From the NCBI GenBank assembly GCA_016191555.1, contig JACPVX010000028.1, positions 1 to 33,308 on the forward strand: a DNA stretch of 33,308 bases. The letters are read 5' to 3'. Under the pieces are notes generated by a model that had not been told where the DNA came from, ran no database searches, and was given only the letters and a program-made list of their open reading frames with translations. This DNA comes from Bacteroidota bacterium (GTDB lineage: Bacteria > Bacteroidota > Bacteroidia > Cytophagales > Cyclobacteriaceae). How positions within the stretch are numbered: position 1 is the stretch's first letter; each line of letters opens with the position of its first letter. The position numbers were made by a program, and so were the translations under genes. Shown piece after piece: positions 26,133 through 33,308 of this stretch.

Positions 26133-29100
26133 TTATTGTCTTCCCCCTTGCGAAATAAGTATGGACTTTGCGTCACGATATGCCCCTGCTTCCATCACCA
26201 GAAAATATAACCCGTCGGGAATATCAGTCACCGAAAAAGTAGTTTGATACACTCCGGGCTTGTGAGTAATATCCATTATAGTCTTCACAGATTGTCCGAG
26301 TGTATTCATCAAGCTGATTTTAACGGGGACTTCCTCAATTGTTGCATATTCTACTGTTGTTGTTGATGATGCGGGATTCGGGAAATAGCTGCGAAGTGCA
26401 GATGTGAAAAGCTGAACATTCAGAGTTTTTATTTCGCAACCGTAAGCAAGAAGTCGGAGTGTATCAGTACCCAATGATGTAGGTGTTATACAACGGTCTC
26501 CGGTTGTGACATTAGTCAATTTTACAATGGGAGTGAGTGTAGAGCCTACAACCGTTGAATATCGTAATGTAGCAATCGGATTCTTCAAATTCAGTCCGCA
26601 ATTGAGAAGTTTGATAATTGTTTTATCGGCTAATTTGGTCACCATTGATTCGCATTGCAAGGCTATTACCGAATCAAAAACAATAGAGGTTTGCTCATGT
26701 TGAACCGTAAGGGTAATTTCTTTAGTGGAAGATTGATTAATGACATCCAAGCTGTCCAACAAAATATCTACAAATCGCTCAACACCTATTTTTTCTAAAT
26801 TTGTACCGGATGAAGACAGGGTAACTTTAAGCGGAATAGATTCTACAATAATTTGAGATGAGACTGAATCTTTCTTCCCGCATTGGTCAGTCCAAAATAA
26901 TTTGGTAGAATATGTGCCTGCAATATCACCCGCAAAAAATACACCTACAGTTGCAGAATCATTTCCCGGGATAATAACGGTAGCCGGAGTAATCAAGAAT
27001 TTCCCGCCTCCGCCCGAAATAGCAAGAGTGGCTGTAACTTCATTCTGATTGTTAATTGTAAGATATTTCGTAACAGTATCGAACTGGCAAATGGTTATGT
27101 CTTGGGCAGGGGCTGGGCTGATGAGAGGTTCCCCTACACGAATATTGAGAGTAGCAGTATGAATATTGCCGCATTGGTCAATAATGGTGAATAGCCCCGA
27201 ATAAACGCTATCAATAGTACTCCCTGTGAACCGTATCGGGAAAAAAGAAGAATCCTCTGCAGAAACCATTGAAGTGTCCGTAAGAATACGAAACTCCTTA
27301 CTGTTGCTCATGATTTTTAGTTTTTGAGGAACTGTGGCTGCGTTATGAACAGCGATTGATGTTAAAAGTGAATCTTTGGGGCAGATAATCAGTGTATCGG
27401 TTTGCTGTCCAAGAGTTATCATATCCGGTGTTAGTACAATGATAGTAACCGAATCTGAATTGATGCAACCGTTACTGTCGGTAATTGTAACAAAATACAT
27501 GACAGTTACCGGAGGTTTTGCAGTTGGGTTCGCAATTGTGTCGCTGCTCAAACCAAGATTCGGAACCCATCTGTATTTGACAATAGAATCTTTTACGGAA
27601 ATAGCAAACTGAGCGGTTGAATCGGGGCACATCTGAATATCATTACCTGCATCCAACGATGGTACAGGGCGCACATTTACATGCACATTACCTGTTCCGA
27701 TGCATCCGCTTGCATCAGTAACGTCTAATCGATAGATTCCACTGTCTTTGGCTGTAATACGCGGAATAATTGCACCGATAATTGCACTGTCGTTCAGAAA
27801 CCATTGATACGTTTTGTAGAATTTATCTTCTGCTTCCAAAGTTACCGACCCTCCGCCACAGAATGAGAGTGGTCCATCAGATATAATTCTTGGGGAAAGT
27901 GGTAATATACCTACTTGAATTTTTGTAATAATCGCATCTTGATTACCTGCAAATGCAGAACCGGATGAAGTTGGGTAATCAGTAGATTGTGTAAAACCGG
28001 TAATATATGCCGCTCCTGTTGAATCAACGAAAATTCCATTCGACTTATCATCCAACGCTCCGCCAATTAAGGTGGAATATGTTATTACCGAGCCTGTAGA
28101 ATTCGCTTTTGTAATGAAGTTGTCAAATGACAAACCGTGATGAACAGAATCAATTCCATTGCGTGTAGTAGGGAAATCAACAGAGGATGTATAGCCGGTT
28201 ACATACGCAGCACCACACGCATCAATGGCAATACCTGTGCAATAGTCATTACTCTTGCCACCTAAGAAAGTAGAATATTCAAAACGGCTGCCTGTCGTAT
28301 TTAATTTCAAAATAAAGCAATCATCACCCCCATTGAATAATGTATCAAATGCAAGCGGTGTAGCAGTAACAGGAAATTTTGGTGATGATGTAACACCTGC
28401 CACATATACATTACCTATAAAGTCAACTGCAATTCCATAACCATGGTCTTGATTTACATCGCCGATAAGTGTAGAGTATAATAACGAATCCCCATTAATA
28501 GATAATTTTGCTACGAAACAATCATAACCACCCTTCAGGGTTTTCATAAGTACAAAAGGTGTAGTGGGGAATGTAGCACCGGGTGAATTGGTTTCTCCTG
28601 TAATATATGCCGAGCCGTTAATATCTACTGTAATTCCCCTTATATAGTCATCCCCGTTACCTCCGATAAGGGTAGAATATGCAACCTTCCCCGTATTATC
28701 TAATTTTGTTACAAACCCGTCATTCGATCCGCCATTGAATACTTTTGCAAAGGCATTACCTGTAATGGGATAGTCATTTATTCTGTTGTATTGGTCAGTT
28801 GACCCGCCAAAAAATACTTCACCTGCTGAATTTACCGAGAGTGAATTACTGTAATCATTAGAGCGACCTCCTATGAGTGTTGAATACAGTAATCCCGAAC
28901 CTTGAGGATTTAGCTTAACAACAAAGACATCGAATCCGGCATCGGCATTATGATGCAGCGAGCCGTCTGTTGTAGGAAAATCTTTTGATGAAGTATAGCC
29001 GGATACATAACATATTCCTGAAGCGTCACAGGCAATTCCGGTACCGTGGGAGGCACCAAAAGTATCGCCTCCTAAGAATGTTGAATATAACATACTTGTA

Positions 29101-30065
29101 CCGGAAGGCCTGTACTTGGAAACAAAACAAGATTGTAATTTTAAAGTAGTCTTATAAGAACCGGGGATAACAGGGAAGTTCATGGAACTTGTTTCACCTG
29201 TTATATATGCCGATTTATTTGTATCAACAGTGATTGCAACTCCATTATCAGAATCACTCCCTCCTACAATATTTGAAAAAACAGGCGGGTCAATTATTAA
29301 TTCTTGCTTTACATCATATTTCCCTGTTTCAAAACCAATTGATTTGTCAGATGTAATATAGTACTTGCATTCTACAAGTATTTTTTTTCCGTTAATAATC
29401 TGATATGCATTCGGTGCTCCCATAAAAACTTCACCGATTGACGAGCCAAGCACTATATTGCCGTCCGGAGATAATTCTACGTTTGCTGCCCCTTCAAACC
29501 GAAAATGAATTTTACTTGGTTTGGAAGTCGAGTCACACAACAAATCATATCGGAATTGATTTTTTGCAGAATAAACCCTCATGTTTACACCTTTGTAGAG
29601 TTCATATATCCTGACCTCTTCAAAAAGATGGACATCATGTATCCACTCTGAGGGTTTATTCCCTAAAATATAATGATACACACCTTCCTGTTTATGTTTA
29701 CCAACAGTTTTTGCCAACGCACCGCCTGTAAATTCCATACTGAAGACATTGCCACGGACTTCTTCTTCGTTGATTGATATAGGTTCATTAGTGGAAGGTA
29801 GGGTACTTAAGGGGGCATTGCGCTTATTATCACCTGATGTATGAACATCGAAAACGAAACCTGTTGGTGTAATCCATGCATTCATATTCGGGTAGCATAT
29901 CCCGAATTGAGCTGCTTTGTCCCATTGACCCAGATTCTCTATAAAGGAAGTACCATTGATTTGCCGTTTGAATGAATACATATCATTCAACTTCTGAGCT
30001 TTACCTGAAGAGAAACAGAATTGGAATGTACAACAAACAATAAGTGTTAAAGTGTGAAATTTCAT
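26133..30065 (-). CDS. Large secreted SBBP beta-propeller protein with T9SS sorting domain
   Basis: A 1310-residue protein. The first about 24 residues are a signal peptide ('GKAQ' end). Residues about 40-262 form the N-terminal domain that usually precedes SBBP repeats ('FIENLGQWDKAAQF', 'GVYHYILGNKPSEW'). Seven SBBP repeats follow (about 262-702), with the pattern 'YSTLIGG...D...GI.VD..G.[AV]Y[IV].G.T.S..FP'. Next come two Ig/PKD-like segments ('QWFLNDSAIIG', 'YRWVPNLGLSSDT', about 705-870), repeated beta-sandwich segments with 'DQCG' motifs (about 880-1100), and a possible cohesin-like domain (about 1105-1220). The T9SS type A domain starts at about 1224 ('YFPNPASSTTTVEY'). It is probably displayed at the surface; ligand unknown. 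A sigma70-like promoter is just upstream, and it may lead a three-gene transcript. Confidence 0.9.
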   Translation of the reverse strand: MKFHTLTLIVCCTFQFCFSSGKAQKLNDMYSFKRQINGTSFIENLGQWDKAAQFGICYPNMNAWITPTGFVFDVHTSGDNKRNAPLSTLPSTNEPISINEEEVRGNVFSMEFTGGALAKTVGKHKQEGVYHYILGNKPSEWIHDVHLFEEVRIYELYKGVNMRVYSAKNQFRYDLLCDSTSKPSKIHFRFEGAANVELSPDGNIVLGSSIGEVFMGAPNAYQIINGKKILVECKYYITSDKSIGFETGKYDVKQELIIDPPVFSNIVGGSDSDNGVAITVDTNKSAYITGETSSMNFPVIPGSYKTTLKLQSCFVSKYRPSGTSMLYSTFLGGDTFGASHGTGIACDASGICYVSGYTSSKDFPTTDGSLHHNADAGFDVFVVKLNPQGSGLLYSTLIGGRSNDYSNSLSVNSAGEVFFGGSTDQYNRINDYPITGNAFAKVFNGGSNDGFVTKLDNTGKVAYSTLIGGNGDDYIRGITVDINGSAYITGETNSPGATFPTTPFVLMKTLKGGYDCFVAKLSINGDSLLYSTLIGDVNQDHGYGIAVDFIGNVYVAGVTSSPKFPVTATPLAFDTLFNGGDDCFILKLNTTGSRFEYSTFLGGKSNDYCTGIAIDACGAAYVTGYTSSVDFPTTRNGIDSVHHGLSFDNFITKANSTGSVITYSTLIGGALDDKSNGIFVDSTGAAYITGFTQSTDYPTSSGSAFAGNQDAIITKIQVGILPLSPRIISDGPLSFCGGGSVTLEAEDKFYKTYQWFLNDSAIIGAIIPRITAKDSGIYRLDVTDASGCIGTGNVHVNVRPVPSLDAGNDIQMCPDSTAQFAISVKDSIVKYRWVPNLGLSSDTIANPTAKPPVTVMYFVTITDSNGCINSDSVTIIVLTPDMITLGQQTDTLIICPKDSLLTSIAVHNAATVPQKLKIMSNSKEFRILTDTSMVSAEDSSFFPIRFTGSTIDSVYSGLFTIIDQCGNIHTATLNIRVGEPLISPAPAQDITICQFDTVTKYLTINNQNEVTATLAISGGGGKFLITPATVIIPGNDSATVGVFFAGDIAGTYSTKLFWTDQCGKKDSVSSQIIVESIPLKVTLSSSGTNLEKIGVERFVDILLDSLDVINQSSTKEITLTVQHEQTSIVFDSVIALQCESMVTKLADKTIIKLLNCGLNLKNPIATLRYSTVVGSTLTPIVKLTNVTTGDRCITPTSLGTDTLRLLAYGCEIKTLNVQLFTSALRSYFPNPASSTTTVEYATIEEVPVKISLMNTLGQSVKTIMDITHKPGVYQTTFSVTDIPDGLYFLVMEAGAYRDAKSILISQGGRQ
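27960..29280 (-). repeat. Seven SBBP (beta-propeller) repeats
   Basis: Seven consecutive units of about 60-65 residues, each with 'YST[LF][IL]GG' (or a variant), an acidic loop, 'GI.VD..G..Y[IV][TA]G.T' and 'FPTT'. Seven units are what one closed seven-bladed propeller would need. The third unit is the most divergent ('SLSVNSAGEVFFGGSTDQ'). Confidence 0.8.
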
Positions 30066-30113
30066 CGAATATTCGGATTGATAAACAGTGGTTAGATGTA
30101 TCTTACAAGTACG

Positions 30114-30142
30114 AAAATACTACGACTTGGGCTTACAGTCAA
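30114..30142 (-). promoter_or_regulatory. Sigma70-like promoter of the SBBP gene
   Basis: Read on the - strand: TTGACT (30142-30137), a spacer of exactly 17 bases and TATTTT (30119-30114). It lies about 50 bases before the ATG at 30065. Five of six -35 positions and four of six -10 positions match the general consensus. Confidence 0.5.
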
Positions 30143-30230
30143 ACAATTATTCGGAAGGAGGAAGTGAGGAGGGTAAGGAATTGTCTGTTCTGGGCAGTTT
30201 GAAGGGTATGATTATTGTAGTTTTTGGATA

Positions 30231-30262
30231 CGAAAAGCAGAAGTGATTTCTTCTGCTTTTCG
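30231..30262 (-). terminator. Hairpin terminator after the FecR-like gene
   Basis: A perfect 13-base stem CGAAAAGCAGAAG/CTTCTGCTTTTCG (30231-30243 and 30250-30262) with a six-base loop, 35 bases after the stop of the FecR-like gene. The T-run is inside the stem, and the sequence after it on the - strand is not a clean U-tract, so efficiency is uncertain. Confidence 0.6.
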
Positions 30263-30297
30263 TTCCTAAAAATTGATATAATATTTTTTAAGTTGTT

Positions 30298-31350
30298 CTA
30301 ATCCGGCATTCCGATTCGTTTACGGAAATGGTAAAAATTCAAAATCACATCATCAGATTCGGGTGCAATTTTAAGTGCTTCCCTGTAGCATTTTAAAGCA
30401 CGCTGCATAAGATTCTGTTGCTCATAAAAAACAGCTAACATCAATTTTCCTATCACTGAATTTCCGTTGTTCGGCGATTCCTGCTCAATCATTTTTACTG
30501 TATCGGAAACGGCTTCCCGCTTATCATCGGGAATGGTACAAATTGAGTATTCTTCACTTTTATCGTCAGGATTGGCGACACTCGTTACACTCCAGAAATA
30601 ACACGAATTTTTTTCTAATTTCAATGTGGTTACACTCAGATTCATAAATGTTTTATCCGTTTCTTTTTGATAGATGGAATTATGCGACGCATCTCTTATT
30701 GAAAGTAAAGTTAACTCTACCCCCTGTTTTTTTTGCCATGAGAATTGTATTATATCATCTATAATATCGGTAGCAAGAGGCATAATTGGTATCATACTTC
30801 CCGATATAGTCTGCTGTTCGGATATTCCCGTTTCTTGCCCGTCAACTAAACCGAGCTTTGCGAGTTCTTTCGTTCTGTCGAAAACATTTACAGGTGAATC
30901 ATTTGCTCTTTCTACTCCGCCGGTGGTTCTCATATTTGCTTTATAATTTTCCTGATTTACACCTGATTCGTCCGGGCGTGTCAATTCATTTGCAACATAT
31001 CCTGCAAAACGCTTGGTAAGAGAGCTTCCTTTTGTAGCCTGTTTGATCAATTCAGACGAAGGGTAGAGTCCGGCACTTTTAATTTCTACTGCTTTTCCTG
31101 CAGTTGTTACCAGACTCAAGAGAGAATTGTCACCAATTTTTACAGTTTCTCCATCGAATATTTTTGTACCGGAGGGTAATGGCAGCCATTCTCCTTTATT
31201 CAGTTGTACAAATACAGTCCCTTTCGACACTAATACTTTGAATAATTCCGTTTCAGAAGCAATTGCTGAACCGACAGTAGAGCAGAAAATCAATAGAGCA
31301 ATACCATAAAGAATAGTGTCACCTATGGTTCTAAGGTTATTATTGTTCAT
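30298..31350 (-). CDS. FecR-like exported protein with C-terminal TPR-like segment
   Basis: A 350-residue protein. A hydrophobic stretch at about residues 12-32 is a signal peptide or anchor. Residues 36-105 ('VLVSKGTVFVQLNKGEWLPLPSGTKIFDGETV...', in parts) match the FecR fold, where '[VF]...G.V......G.W..L..G..[IL]..G..V..' is typical. Middle residues (about 200-275) include a beta segment with 'IIQFSWQKKQGVELTLLSI' that resembles an Ig-like FecR companion domain. Near the C-terminus, 'MLAVFYEQQNLMQRALKCYREALKIAPESDDVI' (in parts) is a TPR motif. AAGGAGG at 31360-31366 inside the 3' end of the CHASE2 gene, nine bases from the ATG, fixes the start; the genes overlap by 11 bases. FecR-like proteins are commonly linked with CHASE2 sensors. 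Probably a periplasmic partner of the CHASE2 protein (inference). Confidence 0.75.
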   Translation of the reverse strand: MNNNNLRTIGDTILYGIALLIFCSTVGSAIASETELFKVLVSKGTVFVQLNKGEWLPLPSGTKIFDGETVKIGDNSLLSLVTTAGKAVEIKSAGLYPSSELIKQATKGSSLTKRFAGYVANELTRPDESGVNQENYKANMRTTGGVERANDSPVNVFDRTKELAKLGLVDGQETGISEQQTISGSMIPIMPLATDIIDDIIQFSWQKKQGVELTLLSIRDASHNSIYQKETDKTFMNLSVTTLKLEKNSCYFWSVTSVANPDDKSEEYSICTIPDDKREAVSDTVKMIEQESPNNGNSVIGKLMLAVFYEQQNLMQRALKCYREALKIAPESDDVILNFYHFRKRIGMPD

Positions 31351-32536
31351 CGTTAGATTCCTCCTTGTGTTTTTTTGTCCTGAATATCCAATTTTTTAAG
31401 ATTTCGTGATAGATTTCTATGCCGTCGGCAGTTATTGCAATAGCACATATCGCGAGAGTCATACTGAATTTGAAACGAAATTGATCGAATGAATAAAACT
31501 GTATGAAAAGTATAGTGAGCGGAATCAAAAGTTGAAGTGCAACTGTGATTGAATCGAACCAATTTTGTCTGTGAATATAGAGATAAGAAAACCCCCATAT
31601 ACTTATATACGCCAGAAGAATATTCAGAACAAGTTCAAGCCAATCGGGGAACGAATTGATATATTCACTTTTCAAAATCATCGAAATAATATTCGCATGT
31701 ACTACAATACCATACATATCCGGCAATGCCCGTCCTGCAGGTCGCGGATTTAACGGGGTAAAAAATACATCTTCAAGTGATAACTGCGATAGTGATTCAC
31801 CCATATAACCCAGTAACACTATTTTTCCTTTCATTACGGAAAGGTTTATAGATGTATCCAAGCATTCTGACGCATCAAATGTATAAAAATGCTGGTAATT
31901 CCCTCGAAAATTGATGTCCTCAAGAGAATTATTTCTACGAATGAATCCTTCGGTTGAGATACTGTCATATTTTTTTGCAATGGCAACTGCAAAACTATTT
32001 TCTACAACCGAGTGAATAATCTCTTTTGGGGAGAATGAACGAATTGTTTTGTGTCCCTGGGCTTCTTCCGTCACTACATTCGCAAATCCTGTCGCTGCCA
32101 AAAACTTTGGGTGAGAACGTAAACATGAGTCAAAAGTTTCAGTACTGTCATTATAATGGAGTCTGCTTGCCATAATAATTTTATCTCTTGAACGGGAAAT
32201 TGCCGTTACAAGTAACGAATCTAATTCGGGTTTCTTTTCTTTCATAAAAAAAGCATCCAAACCAATTACCTTAGGGTTTTGGGCGTAGATACGTTCGATT
32301 TGCCTGGCAATATCAGGACGTGGTAAGTTGCCGATATTAACGATTACGATATTGGTATCTGCAAGGTCAGTGGGGTGAAGTTTTGAGAAAATAACATCAG
32401 TCATTTCAAAATCCCTCAGACTTTGTACAAAAGGATTAAGAAAGTCAATCTTTAATGCAATAAGCGACAGCAGCCACAATCCACCTGCTACACAAAGTGC
32501 GGTAAGGAATACTTCAAGATGGAATCTGTTCTTCAT
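31340..32536 (-). CDS. CHASE2-domain membrane sensor without output domain
   Basis: A 398-residue protein. TM1 is at about residues 8-28, followed by an extracytoplasmic CHASE2 domain (about 29-290) with 'LRDFEMTDVIFSKLHP', 'IVIVNIGN', 'PKVIGLDAFF', 'KGKIVLLGYMGESL' and 'PDMYGIVVHANIISMIL'. Three closely spaced TM segments follow (about 299-320, 330-350 and 357-375), the standard end of a CHASE2 module. In most CHASE2 proteins a cytoplasmic adenylate cyclase, GGDEF, kinase or phosphatase domain comes next; here only a 20-residue charged tail is left before the stop. It overlaps the FecR-like gene by 11 bases, so the pair is an operon. It may signal through protein contacts or lack a signalling role. 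No clear ribosome binding site precedes the ATG. Confidence 0.88.
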   Translation of the reverse strand: MKNRFHLEVFLTALCVAGGLWLLSLIALKIDFLNPFVQSLRDFEMTDVIFSKLHPTDLADTNIVIVNIGNLPRPDIARQIERIYAQNPKVIGLDAFFMKEKKPELDSLLVTAISRSRDKIIMASRLHYNDSTETFDSCLRSHPKFLAATGFANVVTEEAQGHKTIRSFSPKEIIHSVVENSFAVAIAKKYDSISTEGFIRRNNSLEDINFRGNYQHFYTFDASECLDTSINLSVMKGKIVLLGYMGESLSQLSLEDVFFTPLNPRPAGRALPDMYGIVVHANIISMILKSEYINSFPDWLELVLNILLAYISIWGFSYLYIHRQNWFDSITVALQLLIPLTILFIQFYSFDQFRFKFSMTLAICAIAITADGIEIYHEILKNWIFRTKKHKEESNDEQ

Positions 32537-33191
32537 GTTCGAGACAAATTTTTTGTCTTCGGGAAATTGAGTGTCTGTTTTTTTCTGCTAAATTAGTAAA
32601 AAGGTAAGATTACGACATAGTTTTTTGTATATAGTTGCAGTGGCAGCTTAATTATTTTAGCTGTCGTTTAAATAAAGTGCAACGTTTTTCACGATTTGGT
32701 GTTATTCTCTTTGCATATAATACTATGAACCCGCAAAGATTGCTGTAAGGCATGGGCATAAAGATTATAGCACGGTGATTTTAACTTGTTATTGCGCGTA
32801 GAGTGATAAGATATGTTGAAAGATTTTTATCTTTCATTACTTTAGGTTAATAAAACTACTTGCTCATGTAGTAAATAATTACTAAATTTCCCGGTGTTTT
32901 AATAAGTGTTTCGGCGTGACAGTATTTTTAGCTTTGTTCCGGGAAGTTATTTAGGCAAAACCTGTTTAAAATTTAGCAAGTAGAAACTGTATTTTGTAGT
33001 GATTTTTGTTTCCCGTAAAGTGTTTTTTATTCCAAAATTTCCGAAAGAATTTCAAAAAGAATAAGGGATTTCTTGTAAAGACACAAAATTTTAGAAAGCG
33101 TCTCGAACCGTGAATTTGAGTTATTAATTTGAGACGTTACATAATCATCGCCGGATTTCTATTGTAATAACATTCCGGCAGCTTTTTTGAT
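32537..33191. other. Intergenic region with inverted repeats
   Basis: About 655 AT-rich bases without an open frame of note. It contains a 10-base inverted repeat (AATTTCCCGG at 32885-32894, CCGGGAAGTT at 32939-32948, one G-U pair), an imperfect one (around CGTCTC 33099-33104 and GAGACG 33131-33136), and a short GCCGGA/TCCGGC hairpin (33150-33179) followed on the + strand by AGCTTTTTT. It presumably contains the promoter for the CHASE2 operon. No known RNA family was recognised. Confidence 0.45.
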
Positions 33192-33308
33192 TCACTGAAA
33201 TAGCACCACCATCCCGGCCACTAACGCAAATGTCATTTTTTTAAGCATAGTTTTGGCTCCTTCTTTCAACCCTGACATGGTTTCTGACGTTCTTACCATT
33301 CCAGAACA
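33192..33308 (-). CDS. Possible 3' end of a gene, or a tiny hydrophobic peptide
   Basis: On the - strand a frame is open from the right edge to a TGA at 33192-33194, giving 38 residues that end 'LKKMTFALVAGMVVLFQ'. It could be the C-terminal tail of a protein starting outside the window, with a hydrophobic end. Alternatively, the ATG at 33248 is preceded by GAAGGAG at a good distance and would give an 18-residue hydrophobic peptide. Too short to decide, and 39 open codons can occur by chance. Confidence 0.3.
   Translation of the reverse strand, partial: CSGMVRTSETMSGLKEGAKTMLKKMTFALVAGMVVLFQ

Noticed and set aside
33095..33125. GGTTCGA-like sequence on the - strand considered as a tRNA T-arm
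   Set aside because: The flanking bases do not form the T-stem and no anticodon or acceptor arm is found.

Overview
The window looks like a chromosomal segment from an AT-rich Gram-negative bacterium of the FCB (Bacteroidota/Chlorobi/Ignavibacteria/Kapabacteria-like) group. This is inferred from several proteins with signal peptides and C-terminal type IX secretion (T9SS type A, 'YPNP' ... 'G.Y.') sorting domains, from an SBBP beta-propeller protein, and from a Gram-negative-type YidC with a large periplasmic domain. The genus cannot be fixed from the sequence. No tRNA, rRNA, CRISPR array, insertion sequence or phage gene was seen.

Layout, + strand 1-21.4 kb: the 3' part of a gene with 27-residue 'DxxGDDxY' repeats followed by HEAT-like repeats; a 0.95 kb gap without a convincing gene; a small T9SS cargo protein; a giant (2833 codons) secreted Thr/Asn/Gly-rich repeat protein that runs into three consecutive TGA codons and continues in the next frame for about 115 codons (a frameshift); a strong terminator; a T9SS cargo protein with Asp-rich repeats; a membrane-anchored beta-repeat protein; and a second giant (about 2296 aa) parallel-beta-helix T9SS cargo protein with its own terminator. 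This block is a contiguous cell-surface/secretome island.

Layout, 21.5-24.4 kb: the conserved housekeeping cluster rpmH-rnpA-yidD-yidC on the + strand (ribosomal protein L34, RNase P protein, and the YidD/YidC membrane insertion factors), ending in a bidirectional terminator shared with the convergent genes on the - strand.

Layout, 24.4-33.3 kb: on the - strand, a probable three-gene unit reading SBBP/T9SS protein -> FAD-dependent oxidoreductase -> Bcp peroxiredoxin, preceded by a good sigma70-like promoter. Next comes a tightly overlapping two-gene operon, a CHASE2 sensor without any catalytic output domain followed by a FecR-like/TPR protein. The last about 0.65 kb is non-coding with some inverted repeats, and a small - strand reading frame runs off the right edge.

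The most interesting points are the giant modular repeat protein (39- and 45-residue modules with a 6-7 residue hydrophobic rhythm, larger duplicated blocks, and a frame break just before its C-terminal domain) and the output-less CHASE2/FecR pair.
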